Positions 7,170 through 15,289 of a DNA stretch of 36,650 nt are shown here, one piece after another. Both the position numbers and the translations under genes were made by a program. The notes under the pieces are model-generated. The model did not search any database. It saw nothing but the letters and a program-made list of their open reading frames with translations, and was not told where the DNA came from. The first letter of the stretch is position 1. The number at the start of each line of letters is the position of its first letter. Source of the DNA: JBJENW01 sp051880395 (lineage in GTDB: Bacteria; Bacillota; Clostridia; Lachnospirales; Lachnospiraceae); the NCBI GenBank assembly GCA_051880395.1, contig JBJENW010000350.1:1-36650 (forward strand), given 5' to 3'.

Positions 7170-7862
7170 TCAACCCTTTTTCGGTTCTCTGGCAATAATC
7201 AGAGAGTAGTATCCGGCTGTGTCGGGGATCTCATCGGCAGAAAAATAAACCTGTTCCTGCGGGGTGCCGCAGTTTTCTACCATAACGGCATCCCGGCCGC
7301 TTTTTTTGAGCTGTTCCTTCACCTGCCGCATCCGGCTCCCGGACTTCATCAAAACACAGGTTCCGTCCGGAGGCAGCGTTTCTTCCAGACTGTGTACCGC
7401 CGGGAAAATATGAATCGGTTCATTCCAGACGGCAAGCGGCAGATTAGCCCTTGCGGCTGCCGCACAGAACGAAGGGACACCGCTGATCAACTGCGTCCGG
7501 AACCCGTCTGCCTCCACAAGCTGCTGGATATAGAAAAAGGTAGAATATACGGTGGAGTCTCCCAGTGTAAGAAACACCACATTTTTTTCTTCCTTCAGAC
7601 AGCGTTCGATCGTTCCGGCACCCTCCTGATGGCATTTTCGCAGTTTTTCTTTGTCATGCGTCATCGGCATATAGATAGGAAGCAGCTGTTTTTTTTCCAG
7701 TTCCGGTACCGCAGCAGCGGCAATCCGGTATGCTGCCGTTTCTTTTGGCTCTGCACCTGGCAGAGCGATGATGTCATTTTCCTGAATCAGGCGGACCGCC
7801 TTCAAGGTCATGAGTTCTGGATCGCCCGGTCCGACTCCGACACCATATAATATTCCAGTCAT
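7170..7862 (-). CDS. cobI: Precorrin-2 / cobalt-factor II C20-methyltransferase
   Basis: A 230-aa tetrapyrrole methylase. The N-terminal GVGVGPGDPELMTLKA is the SAM-binding loop signature of CobI/CbiL, and the later segments FLTLGDSTVYSTF and ISGVPSFCAAAA are subgroup hallmarks. It transfers a methyl from SAM to C20 of precorrin-2, or of the cobalt form in the anaerobic route, committing it to cobalamin. It starts by ATGA overlap with the end of the SirC-CobA-HemD gene, with GAGGAGGTGA upstream, so translation is coupled. No other corrin-ring genes are in the window, so the rest of the pathway, if present, is elsewhere. The anaerobic name cbiL would be equally valid. Confidence 0.92.
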   Translation of the reverse strand: MTGILYGVGVGPGDPELMTLKAVRLIQENDIIALPGAEPKETAAYRIAAAAVPELEKKQLLPIYMPMTHDKEKLRKCHQEGAGTIERCLKEEKNVVFLTLGDSTVYSTFFYIQQLVEADGFRTQLISGVPSFCAAAARANLPLAVWNEPIHIFPAVHSLEETLPPDGTCVLMKSGSRMRQVKEQLKKSGRDAVMVENCGTPQEQVYFSADEIPDTAGYYSLIIAREPKKG

Positions 7863-9958
7863 GGTCTGTCACCTCCTCTTCTATGATTCAGCAGTGCGTT
7901 TCTCAATGCTTCTGCGGTTGCTTCTTCTGCAAGGACCGGCTCTGCCCGGAAGCATTCCCGGCAGGCTTCTGCACAGACCGGACCGATGCAGACTCCTTTT
8001 GCGTCTTTTCTCATTTGGAATCCGGACTGATACAAAGCACGAACCCCGCCTGCGCTGCCGAACAGAATATAGTCCGGCTGTTCTTCGGTTTTGGTGCTGC
8101 CGATCAGATCCGTCCGGCAGGCAAAGGTGGTATCATAGATATCAAACCGACGGCATACCCGACCGGCATCCGTCAGCGTTTTTGTCAGATAACTGCTGCT
8201 TTGCCTGGAACAGAACAGATAGATCGTTTCTTTTTCCGTTGTCTGCAAAAGCAGTTCATTCGCCAGAGCGGCGGATGTGTATTCCTGGGGGCAGACATCC
8301 GCAGAAAATCCATATTCCTCCAGTTCCCGTCCGGTAACCGCGCCGATCACCGCAAAATGGCAGGAGGCAAAACGCCGCAGATCGATTCGTTCCTTCCGGC
8401 GCTGACGGAAAAAGGTCCGGATTCCCTGCACACTGGTAAAAACGATCCATTTCTTCCCGGAGCCGGTTATCTGATCCCAGGGAATCTCTGCAGCGGTCTC
8501 AACACATCTGCCCTTCATCAGAGAAATAAGCGATGCTCCCAGAGGCAGGAGCTGCTCTTTCAGCTTCTCCTGAAAATCATCGGTTCCGGTGAGCCCGACC
8601 GTCACTCCGGAAAGAGGAAGCGCCTCTGTCCGATAGAAATCCAGAGCGACTACATTTCCGATCACAATGACGGCAGGAGTGGCTGCGTGCTCTTCTCTCG
8701 CTTTTTGTGCAATGGTTTCCAGCGTTCCGATGATCCGACATCGACTGGCGGAATTTCCTCCGGACAGAACGGCAGCCGGGGTATTCCGGCTTTTTCCGTT
8801 TTCCATCAGAACCGCCGCAATGGTTTCCAGACTTTCCAGCCCCATCAGGATCACCAGCGTCCCCTCCAGACCAGCAAAGCGTTTCAGATCCCGGCGCAGC
8901 GCGTCCTCCTTCGTGTGCGCGGTCATAATGTGAATGCTCCTGCTGATTCCGCGGTGAGTAACCGGAATACCGGCTTCTTCCGGAATGGCAAGTGCTGAGC
9001 TGATACCCGGGACAACCCTCCAGGGAATGCCGAGCTGATTAAAATACTGGATTTCCTCGCCGCCGCGGCCGAATACAAACGGATCTCCGCCCTTTAAACG
9101 AACCACATGTTTTCCCTGGACAGCAAGTGCTGCCAGAGAAGCTTTGATCTCCTCCTGCCTGGCAGAAGGCCGGTGACTCCGCTTTCCGACATAAATCTTT
9201 TCGGCAGAAGGAGGTGCCTCCTCCAGAAGCGCCTTATCAATCAGGTCATCGTACATCACGGCGTCACAGCTTCTCAGCAGCCGAAGTCCTTCCAGCGTAA
9301 TCCATTCCCGGCTTCCACAGCCGGCGCCTACCAGGCTGACCGACCCGGAAAAACAGGTCCGATCCGCTGTCTTTCTGCCGGTATCCTCCGGCAAAGCAGC
9401 CTCCTCCATATACTGTTCAAAAAGCTGTTTTAATCTCTGGCTGCGGGCGGACTCCTCTTCCATCTGTTCCTTTACGATCCCGCGTTCCTCCTGCAGCCGG
9501 TCCAGGATCTCTTCCATCTGCTCCGGAAGAAGCCGTTCAATTTCTTTTCTCAGCCAGACTGCTGCGGACGGGCTGGCCCCCGAGGTGGAGATTCCTATCG
9601 ACAGCTTTCCACGCTTCACAAGCGACGGGAAAAGAAAAGTACAGAGTTTAGGCTGGTCCACCACATTGACCGGAATCATTCGCTCCCGGCACAGCAGGGA
9701 AATCTGTTCGTTCTGCTCCGGATCACTGCTGGCAGCAATCACAAACGCCAGATGCGGCGTAATATCTGCGGGACAGAATGCTCTTTCGATTCGCGTTACA
9801 TCCAGACTGTAAAACTCCGGCCGGATTATTGGCGCAATCACCGTCAGTTTCGGACCGTAAGGCAGCAGTTTTTCGGCTTTTCTGAGCGCTACCTTCCCGC
9901 CCCCGACGAGCAGACCGTCAGCGCCCTCTATTTCTCTAAAAAATGGGAAAAAAGCCAT
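7859..9958 (-). CDS. Trifunctional siroheme enzyme: precorrin-2 dehydrogenase - uroporphyrinogen-III C-methyltransferase - uroporphyrinogen-III synthase
   Basis: A 699-aa fusion of three domains. Residues 1 to about 155 are a SirC/CysG-N-like NAD-dependent dehydrogenase (LLVGGGKVALRKAEKLL, then GISTSGASPS). Residues about 205-440 are CobA/SUMT (SLVGAGCGSREWITLEG, VVRLKGGDPFVFGRGGEE, VVPGISSALA, PVTHRGISRS). Residues about 445-690 are HemD (GLTGTDDFQEKL, KWIVFTSVQGIR, YILFGSAGGVRAL). One chain would cyclise hydroxymethylbilane to uroporphyrinogen III, methylate it to precorrin-2 and oxidise it to sirohydrochlorin. I chose ATG 9958 because AAGGAGAG sits 8 nt before it; the frame reaches 10096 but that part overlaps hemC. 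Partial fusions are common in Clostridia; all three in one chain is less so. It lies 58 nt after hemC and overlaps cobI. Confidence 0.93.
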   Translation of the reverse strand: MAFFPFFREIEGADGLLVGGGKVALRKAEKLLPYGPKLTVIAPIIRPEFYSLDVTRIERAFCPADITPHLAFVIAASSDPEQNEQISLLCRERMIPVNVVDQPKLCTFLFPSLVKRGKLSIGISTSGASPSAAVWLRKEIERLLPEQMEEILDRLQEERGIVKEQMEEESARSQRLKQLFEQYMEEAALPEDTGRKTADRTCFSGSVSLVGAGCGSREWITLEGLRLLRSCDAVMYDDLIDKALLEEAPPSAEKIYVGKRSHRPSARQEEIKASLAALAVQGKHVVRLKGGDPFVFGRGGEEIQYFNQLGIPWRVVPGISSALAIPEEAGIPVTHRGISRSIHIMTAHTKEDALRRDLKRFAGLEGTLVILMGLESLETIAAVLMENGKSRNTPAAVLSGGNSASRCRIIGTLETIAQKAREEHAATPAVIVIGNVVALDFYRTEALPLSGVTVGLTGTDDFQEKLKEQLLPLGASLISLMKGRCVETAAEIPWDQITGSGKKWIVFTSVQGIRTFFRQRRKERIDLRRFASCHFAVIGAVTGRELEEYGFSADVCPQEYTSAALANELLLQTTEKETIYLFCSRQSSSYLTKTLTDAGRVCRRFDIYDTTFACRTDLIGSTKTEEQPDYILFGSAGGVRALYQSGFQMRKDAKGVCIGPVCAEACRECFRAEPVLAEEATAEALRNALLNHRRGGDRP

Positions 9959-10016
9959 TTTCATCTCTCCTTCTTCTGTCAGACCGGTCCTGTTTTTGTC
10001 GGTCCGCACAGTTTCT

Positions 10017-10904
10017 TTAATCCTGCAGCTGCCGGCGCAGCTTTCTGGCTGCCTCCTCTGCAGCTGCAAGGGGGTCTTTCTGAAGAGCATTTGCAAATAC
10101 CAGCTGCTCGCCGGATTCGTTTCCGTACATGACTCTTAGAAGGATATTTTCCCCTGCCATTTGTCCGACGGCTCCCACAGGCAGATGACAGCCGCCGCCC
10201 ATAAGAAACAGAAAATGGCGCTCTGCTGCAACAATTCGGCCGTCTTCTTCATCTTCAAAAGGCTGAAGAAGCGATAAGATCTCGGTCCGGTTCTGCACCG
10301 TTTCAATGGCCAGCGCACCCTGTGCCGGTGCCGGAAGCATTTCCTCATAATCGAAATACTGGGTGATTCGATGCTCCAGATGCAGCCGCTTTAATCCGGC
10401 CGCAGCCAGAACGATTCCGTCCAGCTTTTGTTCCTCCATTTTGCGGATACGGGTTTCCACATTTCCGCGGATATCAATGATCTGCAGATCCGGACGCATC
10501 CGGAGAAGCTGATATTTTCTACGCAGACTTCCGGTTGCAAGCACCGCACCGGGAGACAGTTCTGCCAGAGAACCTTTTTGAGACAGAACCAGGACGTCCC
10601 TCGGATCCTCCCGCTTCCAGACTCCGGTCAGCATCAGGCCCTGCGGCAGTTCTGCCGGCATATCCTTCATGCTGTGGACAGCCAGATCAATGGTGCCGTC
10701 CAGCAGCTGCTCCTCCAGCTCCTTGATAAAAATTCCCTTGACTCCAACGTCCTTCATCGGCACGTTGGAAAACTTGTCACCGGTTGTCCGGACGATAACC
10801 AGCTCAAACGTATGCTCCGGAAAGCGTTCTGCCAGATGCCTCTGCACAAATTCCGCCTGCGCCAGAGCAAGCCTTGAGCCGCGTGTTCCAATTCGATATA
10901 TCAT
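10017..10904 (-). CDS. hemC: Porphobilinogen deaminase (hydroxymethylbilane synthase)
   Basis: A 295-aa enzyme that joins four porphobilinogens into hydroxymethylbilane. It begins IGTRGSRLALAQA. The catalytic aspartate is in HSMKD (D81), the arginine-rich substrate loop reads ATGSLRRKYQLL, and C239 in GGGCHLPVG is the attachment cysteine of the dipyrromethane cofactor. The length is normal for the family. It is the first gene of the siroheme operon, followed after 58 nt by the enzyme that uses its product. hemA, hemB and hemL are not present nearby, so 5-aminolevulinate and porphobilinogen synthesis must be encoded elsewhere. Confidence 0.97.
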   Translation of the reverse strand: MIYRIGTRGSRLALAQAEFVQRHLAERFPEHTFELVIVRTTGDKFSNVPMKDVGVKGIFIKELEEQLLDGTIDLAVHSMKDMPAELPQGLMLTGVWKREDPRDVLVLSQKGSLAELSPGAVLATGSLRRKYQLLRMRPDLQIIDIRGNVETRIRKMEEQKLDGIVLAAAGLKRLHLEHRITQYFDYEEMLPAPAQGALAIETVQNRTEILSLLQPFEDEEDGRIVAAERHFLFLMGGGCHLPVGAVGQMAGENILLRVMYGNESGEQLVFANALQKDPLAAAEEAARKLRRQLQD

Positions 10905-10939
10905 AATGTCCTCTTCTTTATCGGATTTTTATACCAAAC

Positions 10940-10974
10940 ATAAACCTGTTGCTTTTTTTCGTCAACAGGTTTAT
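10940..10974 (-). terminator. Hairpin between the phosphoesterase-rubrerythrin gene and hemC
   Basis: A perfect 12-bp inverted repeat (10940-10951 with 10963-10974) with an 11-nt loop lies 17 nt after the upstream gene's stop. The U-tract on the minus strand is weak (GTTTGG), so it may be a poor terminator or a leader structure of hemC, which has a TATAAA box just beyond (10933-10928) but no clear -35. Confidence 0.5.
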
Positions 10975-10991
10975 ATGATGCAATATTTCAT

Positions 10992-12260
10992 TCATCCGGC
11001 TTCACTTCGGAACACCTCATACTGCCGTTTCGGACCTCCGCACACCGGGCATCGCTCCGGAATCGAGTCTCCGGCCATCACATAACCGCAGATCGGGCAG
11101 ACAAAGATCGTATCCTTGTCGAAGGTATCCATTCCGGCCGCCTCCCTCAGCAGTCCGGCGTGAACCTTTTCTGCTGCTGCAGCCCCTGAAAATGCCTGCC
11201 TGGTCAGCGGCGCTTCTTCTTGCGCGGCATACTCTTCCATCATTTTGTAAAAATGCCGGTATTCAAACTCTTCGCCCGGAATAAACGGCTCCACGGATTC
11301 TCCGAACGGAACCCGGCTTTGAATGATGGAGTAAAAGTTTCTGGCATGATGATATTCGGAGGCTGCCAGGGCCTCAAACAGATTTGCAATCTTATCCATT
11401 CCCCGCCGTTTCGCCCGATCGGCAAACATCAGATATTTCAGATGGGCCATCAATTCGGAAGCAATGGTCTTTTCCAGATTTTCCTTCAGAACCGGGATCT
11501 TTCGCTCCCGGTCATAAGCATTCTCGGAAAGCTCATCAAACCGGCAGCACAGCTTTCCGTCTTCCATAAAAAAGTGAACCATATGGTGTTCGACATCACA
11601 GGCCCGGATATCCTCCGACACATCCTCAATGAGCGCACCTCCGCCGCCGGTGCAGATCAGCGGAATGCCGTCCACCACATCTTCAAACCGGGAATGCACA
11701 TGGCCGCACAAGAAATAGGTTACCTTGTTTTTCCATGGTTTATACGCAGCCTTCAGCCGTTCAAACTCCTCCTCGGATACGGAATTCCGGATGTAATGAT
11801 TGGGAAGCGGAATGTGAAATGCAACAATCACCTGATGCACTTCCTCCATCTCCAGCACCTGCGTTAAAAGCTGCAGGCCTTCCTCCTCGAATGTCCGCAT
11901 GGCATTGTCCAGGACCACCACGGAAAACCCGTCTGCGAGCAGCGCGTAGTTTTTTCTCCCGAAATAATCCGTATATGCTCCGGTGTCATGATTTCCGCGC
12001 AGCACATAAATATCGTTATGCGCGATGATTTCCGTCAATTCACTGATTTCCTCGTAATAGTGTTCATTTCCTGCCGGAACCAGATCGCCGGCAATCAGAG
12101 TCATGTCGTCCTCCGCGCTCTTCTCCAGCGTTCCCGCATAAACCTTCATATTATACGTGCCCAGTCCCTCACATCCAGGATCGCCAATTACGCCCATGGA
12201 CCTAACCTGTGGAAGACGAATGATTGGCTGCTCTACTTTTTGAATCTTACAATTATTCAT
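10992..12260 (-). CDS. Metallophosphoesterase - rubrerythrin fusion protein
   Basis: A 422-aa two-part protein. Residues about 20-240 are a calcineurin-like phosphoesterase with GDLVPAGN (from G58), GNHD (89-92), H149 and GHVHS (186-190). Residues about 255-375 are a ferritin-like diiron domain with two helix pairs carrying SEYHHA and AEKVHA ExxH motifs, and the C-terminus is a rubredoxin-like iron site (C388/C391 and C404/C407). Rubrerythrins reduce peroxide in anaerobes; the phosphoesterase substrate is unknown. The usual first metal motif DxH appears as GDPG, so one expected histidine is absent. The start is ATG 12260 with AGGA upstream; an earlier ATG at 12287 has no ribosome site. It is preceded by its own promoter and an inverted repeat. 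Confidence 0.9.
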   Translation of the reverse strand: MNNCKIQKVEQPIIRLPQVRSMGVIGDPGCEGLGTYNMKVYAGTLEKSAEDDMTLIAGDLVPAGNEHYYEEISELTEIIAHNDIYVLRGNHDTGAYTDYFGRKNYALLADGFSVVVLDNAMRTFEEEGLQLLTQVLEMEEVHQVIVAFHIPLPNHYIRNSVSEEEFERLKAAYKPWKNKVTYFLCGHVHSRFEDVVDGIPLICTGGGGALIEDVSEDIRACDVEHHMVHFFMEDGKLCCRFDELSENAYDRERKIPVLKENLEKTIASELMAHLKYLMFADRAKRRGMDKIANLFEALAASEYHHARNFYSIIQSRVPFGESVEPFIPGEEFEYRHFYKMMEEYAAQEEAPLTRQAFSGAAAAEKVHAGLLREAAGMDTFDKDTIFVCPICGYVMAGDSIPERCPVCGGPKRQYEVFRSEAG

Positions 12261-12298
12261 AATATATCCTGCACTTTCTTCCTGCATTCAAGCATGGA

Positions 12299-12350
12299 AT
12301 GATATCGTTGGTGAACAGGCGGCAGTGTGTCTGTCCGCCAACGATATCAT
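12299..12350. repeat. 13-bp perfect inverted repeat in the leader of the fusion gene (operator or RNA hairpin)
   Basis: ATGATATCGTTGG (12299-12311) is repeated inverted at 12338-12350 with a 26-nt GC-rich spacer. One arm overlaps the -10 box of the promoter at 12349-12378, and the other lies about 40 nt before the start codon. It could be a repressor operator, a DNA loop or a 5' hairpin; it has no terminator-like U-tract. Confidence 0.65.
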
Positions 12351-12378
12351 CATACCATATTTATGGACTTTGTGCCAG
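12349..12378 (-). promoter_or_regulatory. Promoter of the metallophosphoesterase-rubrerythrin gene
   Basis: CTGGCA (12378-12373), an 18-bp spacer and TATGAT (12354-12349) preceded by TGG, i.e. an extended -10. The transcription start would be near 12342, inside the inverted repeat. Confidence 0.6.
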
Positions 12379-12392
12379 ATATTTCAGATTCT

Positions 12393-12542
12393 TCAGATAC
12401 CGTGCAGTGACCCTTTTCCGGTACGCTGTGAAGACAGCTGCGTTTCTTCCACGACGGACGATGTGGCGGCAGCCGGCTGACTGCATCCGGCCAGAAGAAC
12501 GGCAACGCTGCTGTAAATAAAAACGCGTTTCTCAAGTAACAT
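12393..12542 (-). CDS. Very short lipoprotein ORF (49 aa), possibly decayed
   Basis: Minus-strand translation from ATG 12542 gives MLLEKRVFIYSSVAVLLAGC, then a low-complexity SQPAAATSSVVEETQLSS region and an early stop. The basic N-terminus, hydrophobic core and LAGC lipobox followed by a Ser/Ala/Thr linker are those of a type II signal peptide, so the product would be a lipid-anchored peptide. It lies 23 nt after the wzx stop and may be co-transcribed with it. The ribosome site is weak (GGTGA). It may be the surviving 5' end of a longer lipoprotein gene. This frame fits the lipobox; the longer overlapping frame 12350-12553 does not look coding. Confidence 0.45.
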   Translation of the reverse strand: MLLEKRVFIYSSVAVLLAGCSQPAAATSSVVEETQLSSQRTGKGSLHGI

Positions 12543-12565
12543 TCTGTCACCATAACAGGATTCTA

Positions 12566-14011
12566 TCAGAGAAATGTGAAAATATGATGAAGGAAATGCA
12601 AAAACGTTCTATTACCTTTCCTGGAGTAATATGCAAATATAAAAAACAACAGGCTATATAAGAGAATACCAGCAATCACCTCACACATAACTGCTGCTGC
12701 AGATTGCCCCATTCTGCGCCCGATTGCACGGACAACTGTAAACATCACAATTCCTTCCAGAAGGGCACATTTCACATATCGAAAATAGAGAGACTTTTTG
12801 CCTGTTTTCTCAAGTGTTTTCATTTGAATTATCATAACTGTCATATAAGAAAAAATTGTTGCGACTGCCGCTCCTCTTGCGCTGTAAAAGTAAATTAAAA
12901 TTATATTCAGAAAAAAATTAACGAATGCGCCAACTGTCACCGCTACTGTATAGATTCTGTCCTGATGTGTCGGAATCAGAATTTGGGTTCTTACAAAATT
13001 ATTCCAGCCGATCATAGGAACAGAAACTGCCAGAATCCTCATAAGAACAGAAGTTTCCGCATATTCCTCTCCCAGAAATACAACTGCAAACTCAGGTGCA
13101 ATTGCAGCAATACCAAAGGCCATGGCAAATGACAGGAATATGACAAACAATGCTGAATGATCCAGAATTCTATCTGCCTGCACCGTGTCTTTTTTTGCAA
13201 TGAGATTTGACATTCTCGACAACATGACATTTCCCAGAGCCGTAATAAGCCCCAGAGGAATACGTATGATTTTGTCTGCGTACTCATAACAGCCCAAATC
13301 GGCCATTTGATTGAACCATCCCAGCATTACCTTATCAATCATGCGATAAATATGGGCAGCAATAACTGCTGCAAACAGAATGAAAATTGGTTTTAAATGA
13401 CAAAAAATCCCTTCAAAAGTTACTCTGCGAAGAGCAACATATTTGAATAAAAATCTCCATAAAATCAGCTGACTTACCAATACGCTCAACGCCATTATCA
13501 ATGTATAGATCCACAGATCTGACCGGCTGCGGACAAATAAAAATATGGCGGCCATAGAAATTAGTTTTATGATGATGTTTCTGGTTACCGTTAATTTAAA
13601 TTTTTCCATTCCGAAAAAGAACCAATTTACATCAAAAACGGAACTGAACACATACAGGCCCTGCAGAAGCATGATTTTTTTGTATGGAGATGTACATAAG
13701 AGTGTGTAAATAAGATATACCAGGGACACCAGCATTGAAATGATCAAATGCAGAATGATCAATTCTGAAAAGATTTTATTTCGTTTATTCGAATCCTCTC
13801 TTGCCTGGGCAATGCTTCTGTTTCCGTACTGTTCCAGTCCAAGCATGGCAAAAACAACGAAGTAATTGGCAATTATATATGTGTAAGAATAAATTCCGAC
13901 ATTTTCAGCGCCTAATACTCTGGCGATATACGGTGCTGTGATCAGAGGGAGAATCATAATCAGGATCTGATATACAGACTGATACGCGAAATTTTTTTTA
14001 ATTGAACTCAT
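12566..14011 (-). CDS. wzx: Polysaccharide repeat-unit flippase Wzx (MATE/MVF-like)
   Basis: A 481-aa integral membrane protein with about 12-14 hydrophobic segments and the N-terminal pattern of oligosaccharide flippases (NFAYQSVYQILIMILPLIT, then APYIARVLGAENVGIYSYTY). It would move the undecaprenyl-linked repeat unit to the outer face for Wzy. It is the last gene of the cluster and has a strong AAGGAG site. No convincing terminator follows it; the small lipoprotein ORF lies 23 nt downstream. Confidence 0.93.
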   Translation of the reverse strand: MSSIKKNFAYQSVYQILIMILPLITAPYIARVLGAENVGIYSYTYIIANYFVVFAMLGLEQYGNRSIAQAREDSNKRNKIFSELIILHLIISMLVSLVYLIYTLLCTSPYKKIMLLQGLYVFSSVFDVNWFFFGMEKFKLTVTRNIIIKLISMAAIFLFVRSRSDLWIYTLIMALSVLVSQLILWRFLFKYVALRRVTFEGIFCHLKPIFILFAAVIAAHIYRMIDKVMLGWFNQMADLGCYEYADKIIRIPLGLITALGNVMLSRMSNLIAKKDTVQADRILDHSALFVIFLSFAMAFGIAAIAPEFAVVFLGEEYAETSVLMRILAVSVPMIGWNNFVRTQILIPTHQDRIYTVAVTVGAFVNFFLNIILIYFYSARGAAVATIFSYMTVMIIQMKTLEKTGKKSLYFRYVKCALLEGIVMFTVVRAIGRRMGQSAAAVMCEVIAGILLYSLLFFIFAYYSRKGNRTFLHFLHHIFTFL

Positions 14012-14038
14012 GTTTTCTCCTTACAAATTTTATCATTG

Positions 14039-15271
14039 TTATATAATCAGTCTGCCGATTCGTTTTTCGATTTCTTTTGCTTCTGGATCATCCGGGTTTC
14101 CACCGCATTTCAGATATACGGCATATGCCGCTGCCGCATCATCTACAATTCGTTCATTATATCTTCCCTCTCCGCATACTTGATGCGCCAGATATTGATT
14201 CCAGAAGGTTTTTTCACCCCAGACATCTTTTCCATCCATTACAGAACATCCGAAATCAAAAAGAAGAAAGGCCTTAATTGTTTTATCCGTATCTTCTTCT
14301 GCCATGATATTTTCTGCACGATAATCGCGATGTATGATATTCATTTCGTATAGCTCATCCAATGTAGAAAGGAGAAAAAGGCCCAGCCTTTTCAGTTCGT
14401 CATTCGTCAATTGCCTTTCTTTCAGAATATGTCTTAACGTACGCTTGTTTTCAAAGGGATAACCGATCCAGGCTCCATTCCTATCACACAGGCTCATGTA
14501 CAGATAATGGTTTTCAAAATGATAAGACAACAAACGCTTTTGAACTGCAATCTCGTTTCGAATACTATGAAAAACAGGACTCTCATTGCCCTTAATAAAC
14601 CAATCTTTTGATTCTTTTTGAACACGAAGAAAAACACAGCCGCTTGAGCTTTCTCCCTTTTTATTTAAGAGCCGGAAATGAGCTTGGGAAAATTCCGGCA
14701 TAGATTGGATCCTGCGAAGATAGTATCTGCGAGAAATCCGATTATAAAGAATAACCTGAAAACGCAGCATCCTTTCCAGCAGTTTGTCTAATATCACAGT
14801 CCTTTTTCCATGAATGGTACGGAGGAAGTTCGGAGCATAGCCATGATATTTCCAATACTGAGTCATCAGACAAGACAGTTCCTCTTCATTCTTCATTCCT
14901 GTATGATCGAAAACAAAACGGCGCAGCCGGTGATATACCCAGTTACGTTTTTGGCAGGAATACAAAACATAATATATATCGAAATACAAAAGATCTTCTG
15001 CCAGGGGTTTCCGGATATACGCATTTACAGCTATTCCCCTTTTCCAGCAATCTGCAATCCAAAACTGTAAGAGTGAAATTTCTTTTGCAGTTACAATCAG
15101 CAGTCTTTTCCCAAAGTGCAGTGATTCCGCTAATTGCCGATAAGGTTTCCGGTCTCTTTTGTGAAGAACAATCAGAATTGTCTCAATAGGCGCAAGACCG
15201 GGCCTTGGATCAATGAGCAAACAGGGGCTTTTTATGAATACTGCTGTTTCTTTCTCAAAACATGATTTCAT
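14039..15271 (-). CDS. Protein-kinase-fold enzyme in the capsule cluster, substrate unknown
   Basis: A 410-aa protein. The first ~200 residues do not match anything I recognise. The C-terminal half has a full set of kinase-fold active-site residues: K227 in WFIKGNE (beta-3 lysine), E240 in RNEIAVQ (alpha-C glutamate), D316 and N321 in IIHRDYRAEN, and D339 in LLFDFG. There is no transmembrane segment. Kinase-fold enzymes in bacterial surface-polysaccharide loci, such as the WaaP type, often phosphorylate sugars, so a sugar or glycolipid kinase is one reading and a protein kinase another. It lies 19 nt downstream of the nucleotidyltransferase-like gene and 27 nt before wzx. The start has a GAGGA site. 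Confidence 0.75.
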   Translation of the reverse strand: MKSCFEKETAVFIKSPCLLIDPRPGLAPIETILIVLHKRDRKPYRQLAESLHFGKRLLIVTAKEISLLQFWIADCWKRGIAVNAYIRKPLAEDLLYFDIYYVLYSCQKRNWVYHRLRRFVFDHTGMKNEEELSCLMTQYWKYHGYAPNFLRTIHGKRTVILDKLLERMLRFQVILYNRISRRYYLRRIQSMPEFSQAHFRLLNKKGESSSGCVFLRVQKESKDWFIKGNESPVFHSIRNEIAVQKRLLSYHFENHYLYMSLCDRNGAWIGYPFENKRTLRHILKERQLTNDELKRLGLFLLSTLDELYEMNIIHRDYRAENIMAEEDTDKTIKAFLLFDFGCSVMDGKDVWGEKTFWNQYLAHQVCGEGRYNERIVDDAAAAYAVYLKCGGNPDDPEAKEIEKRIGRLII

Positions 15272-15289
15272 GATTCATCCTCATGTACT

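Noticed and set aside
7883..8998. A 371-codon open frame on the plus strand
   Set aside because: It is antisense to the SirC-CobA-HemD gene, has low-complexity Cys/Arg/Phe-rich composition and no ribosome site. High-GC coding DNA commonly gives such shadows.
12350..12553. 67-aa frame beginning MVTECYLRNA
   Set aside because: The overlapping frame 12393-12542 has a proper lipoprotein signal, while this one has no recognisable feature and runs into the promoter of the next gene.
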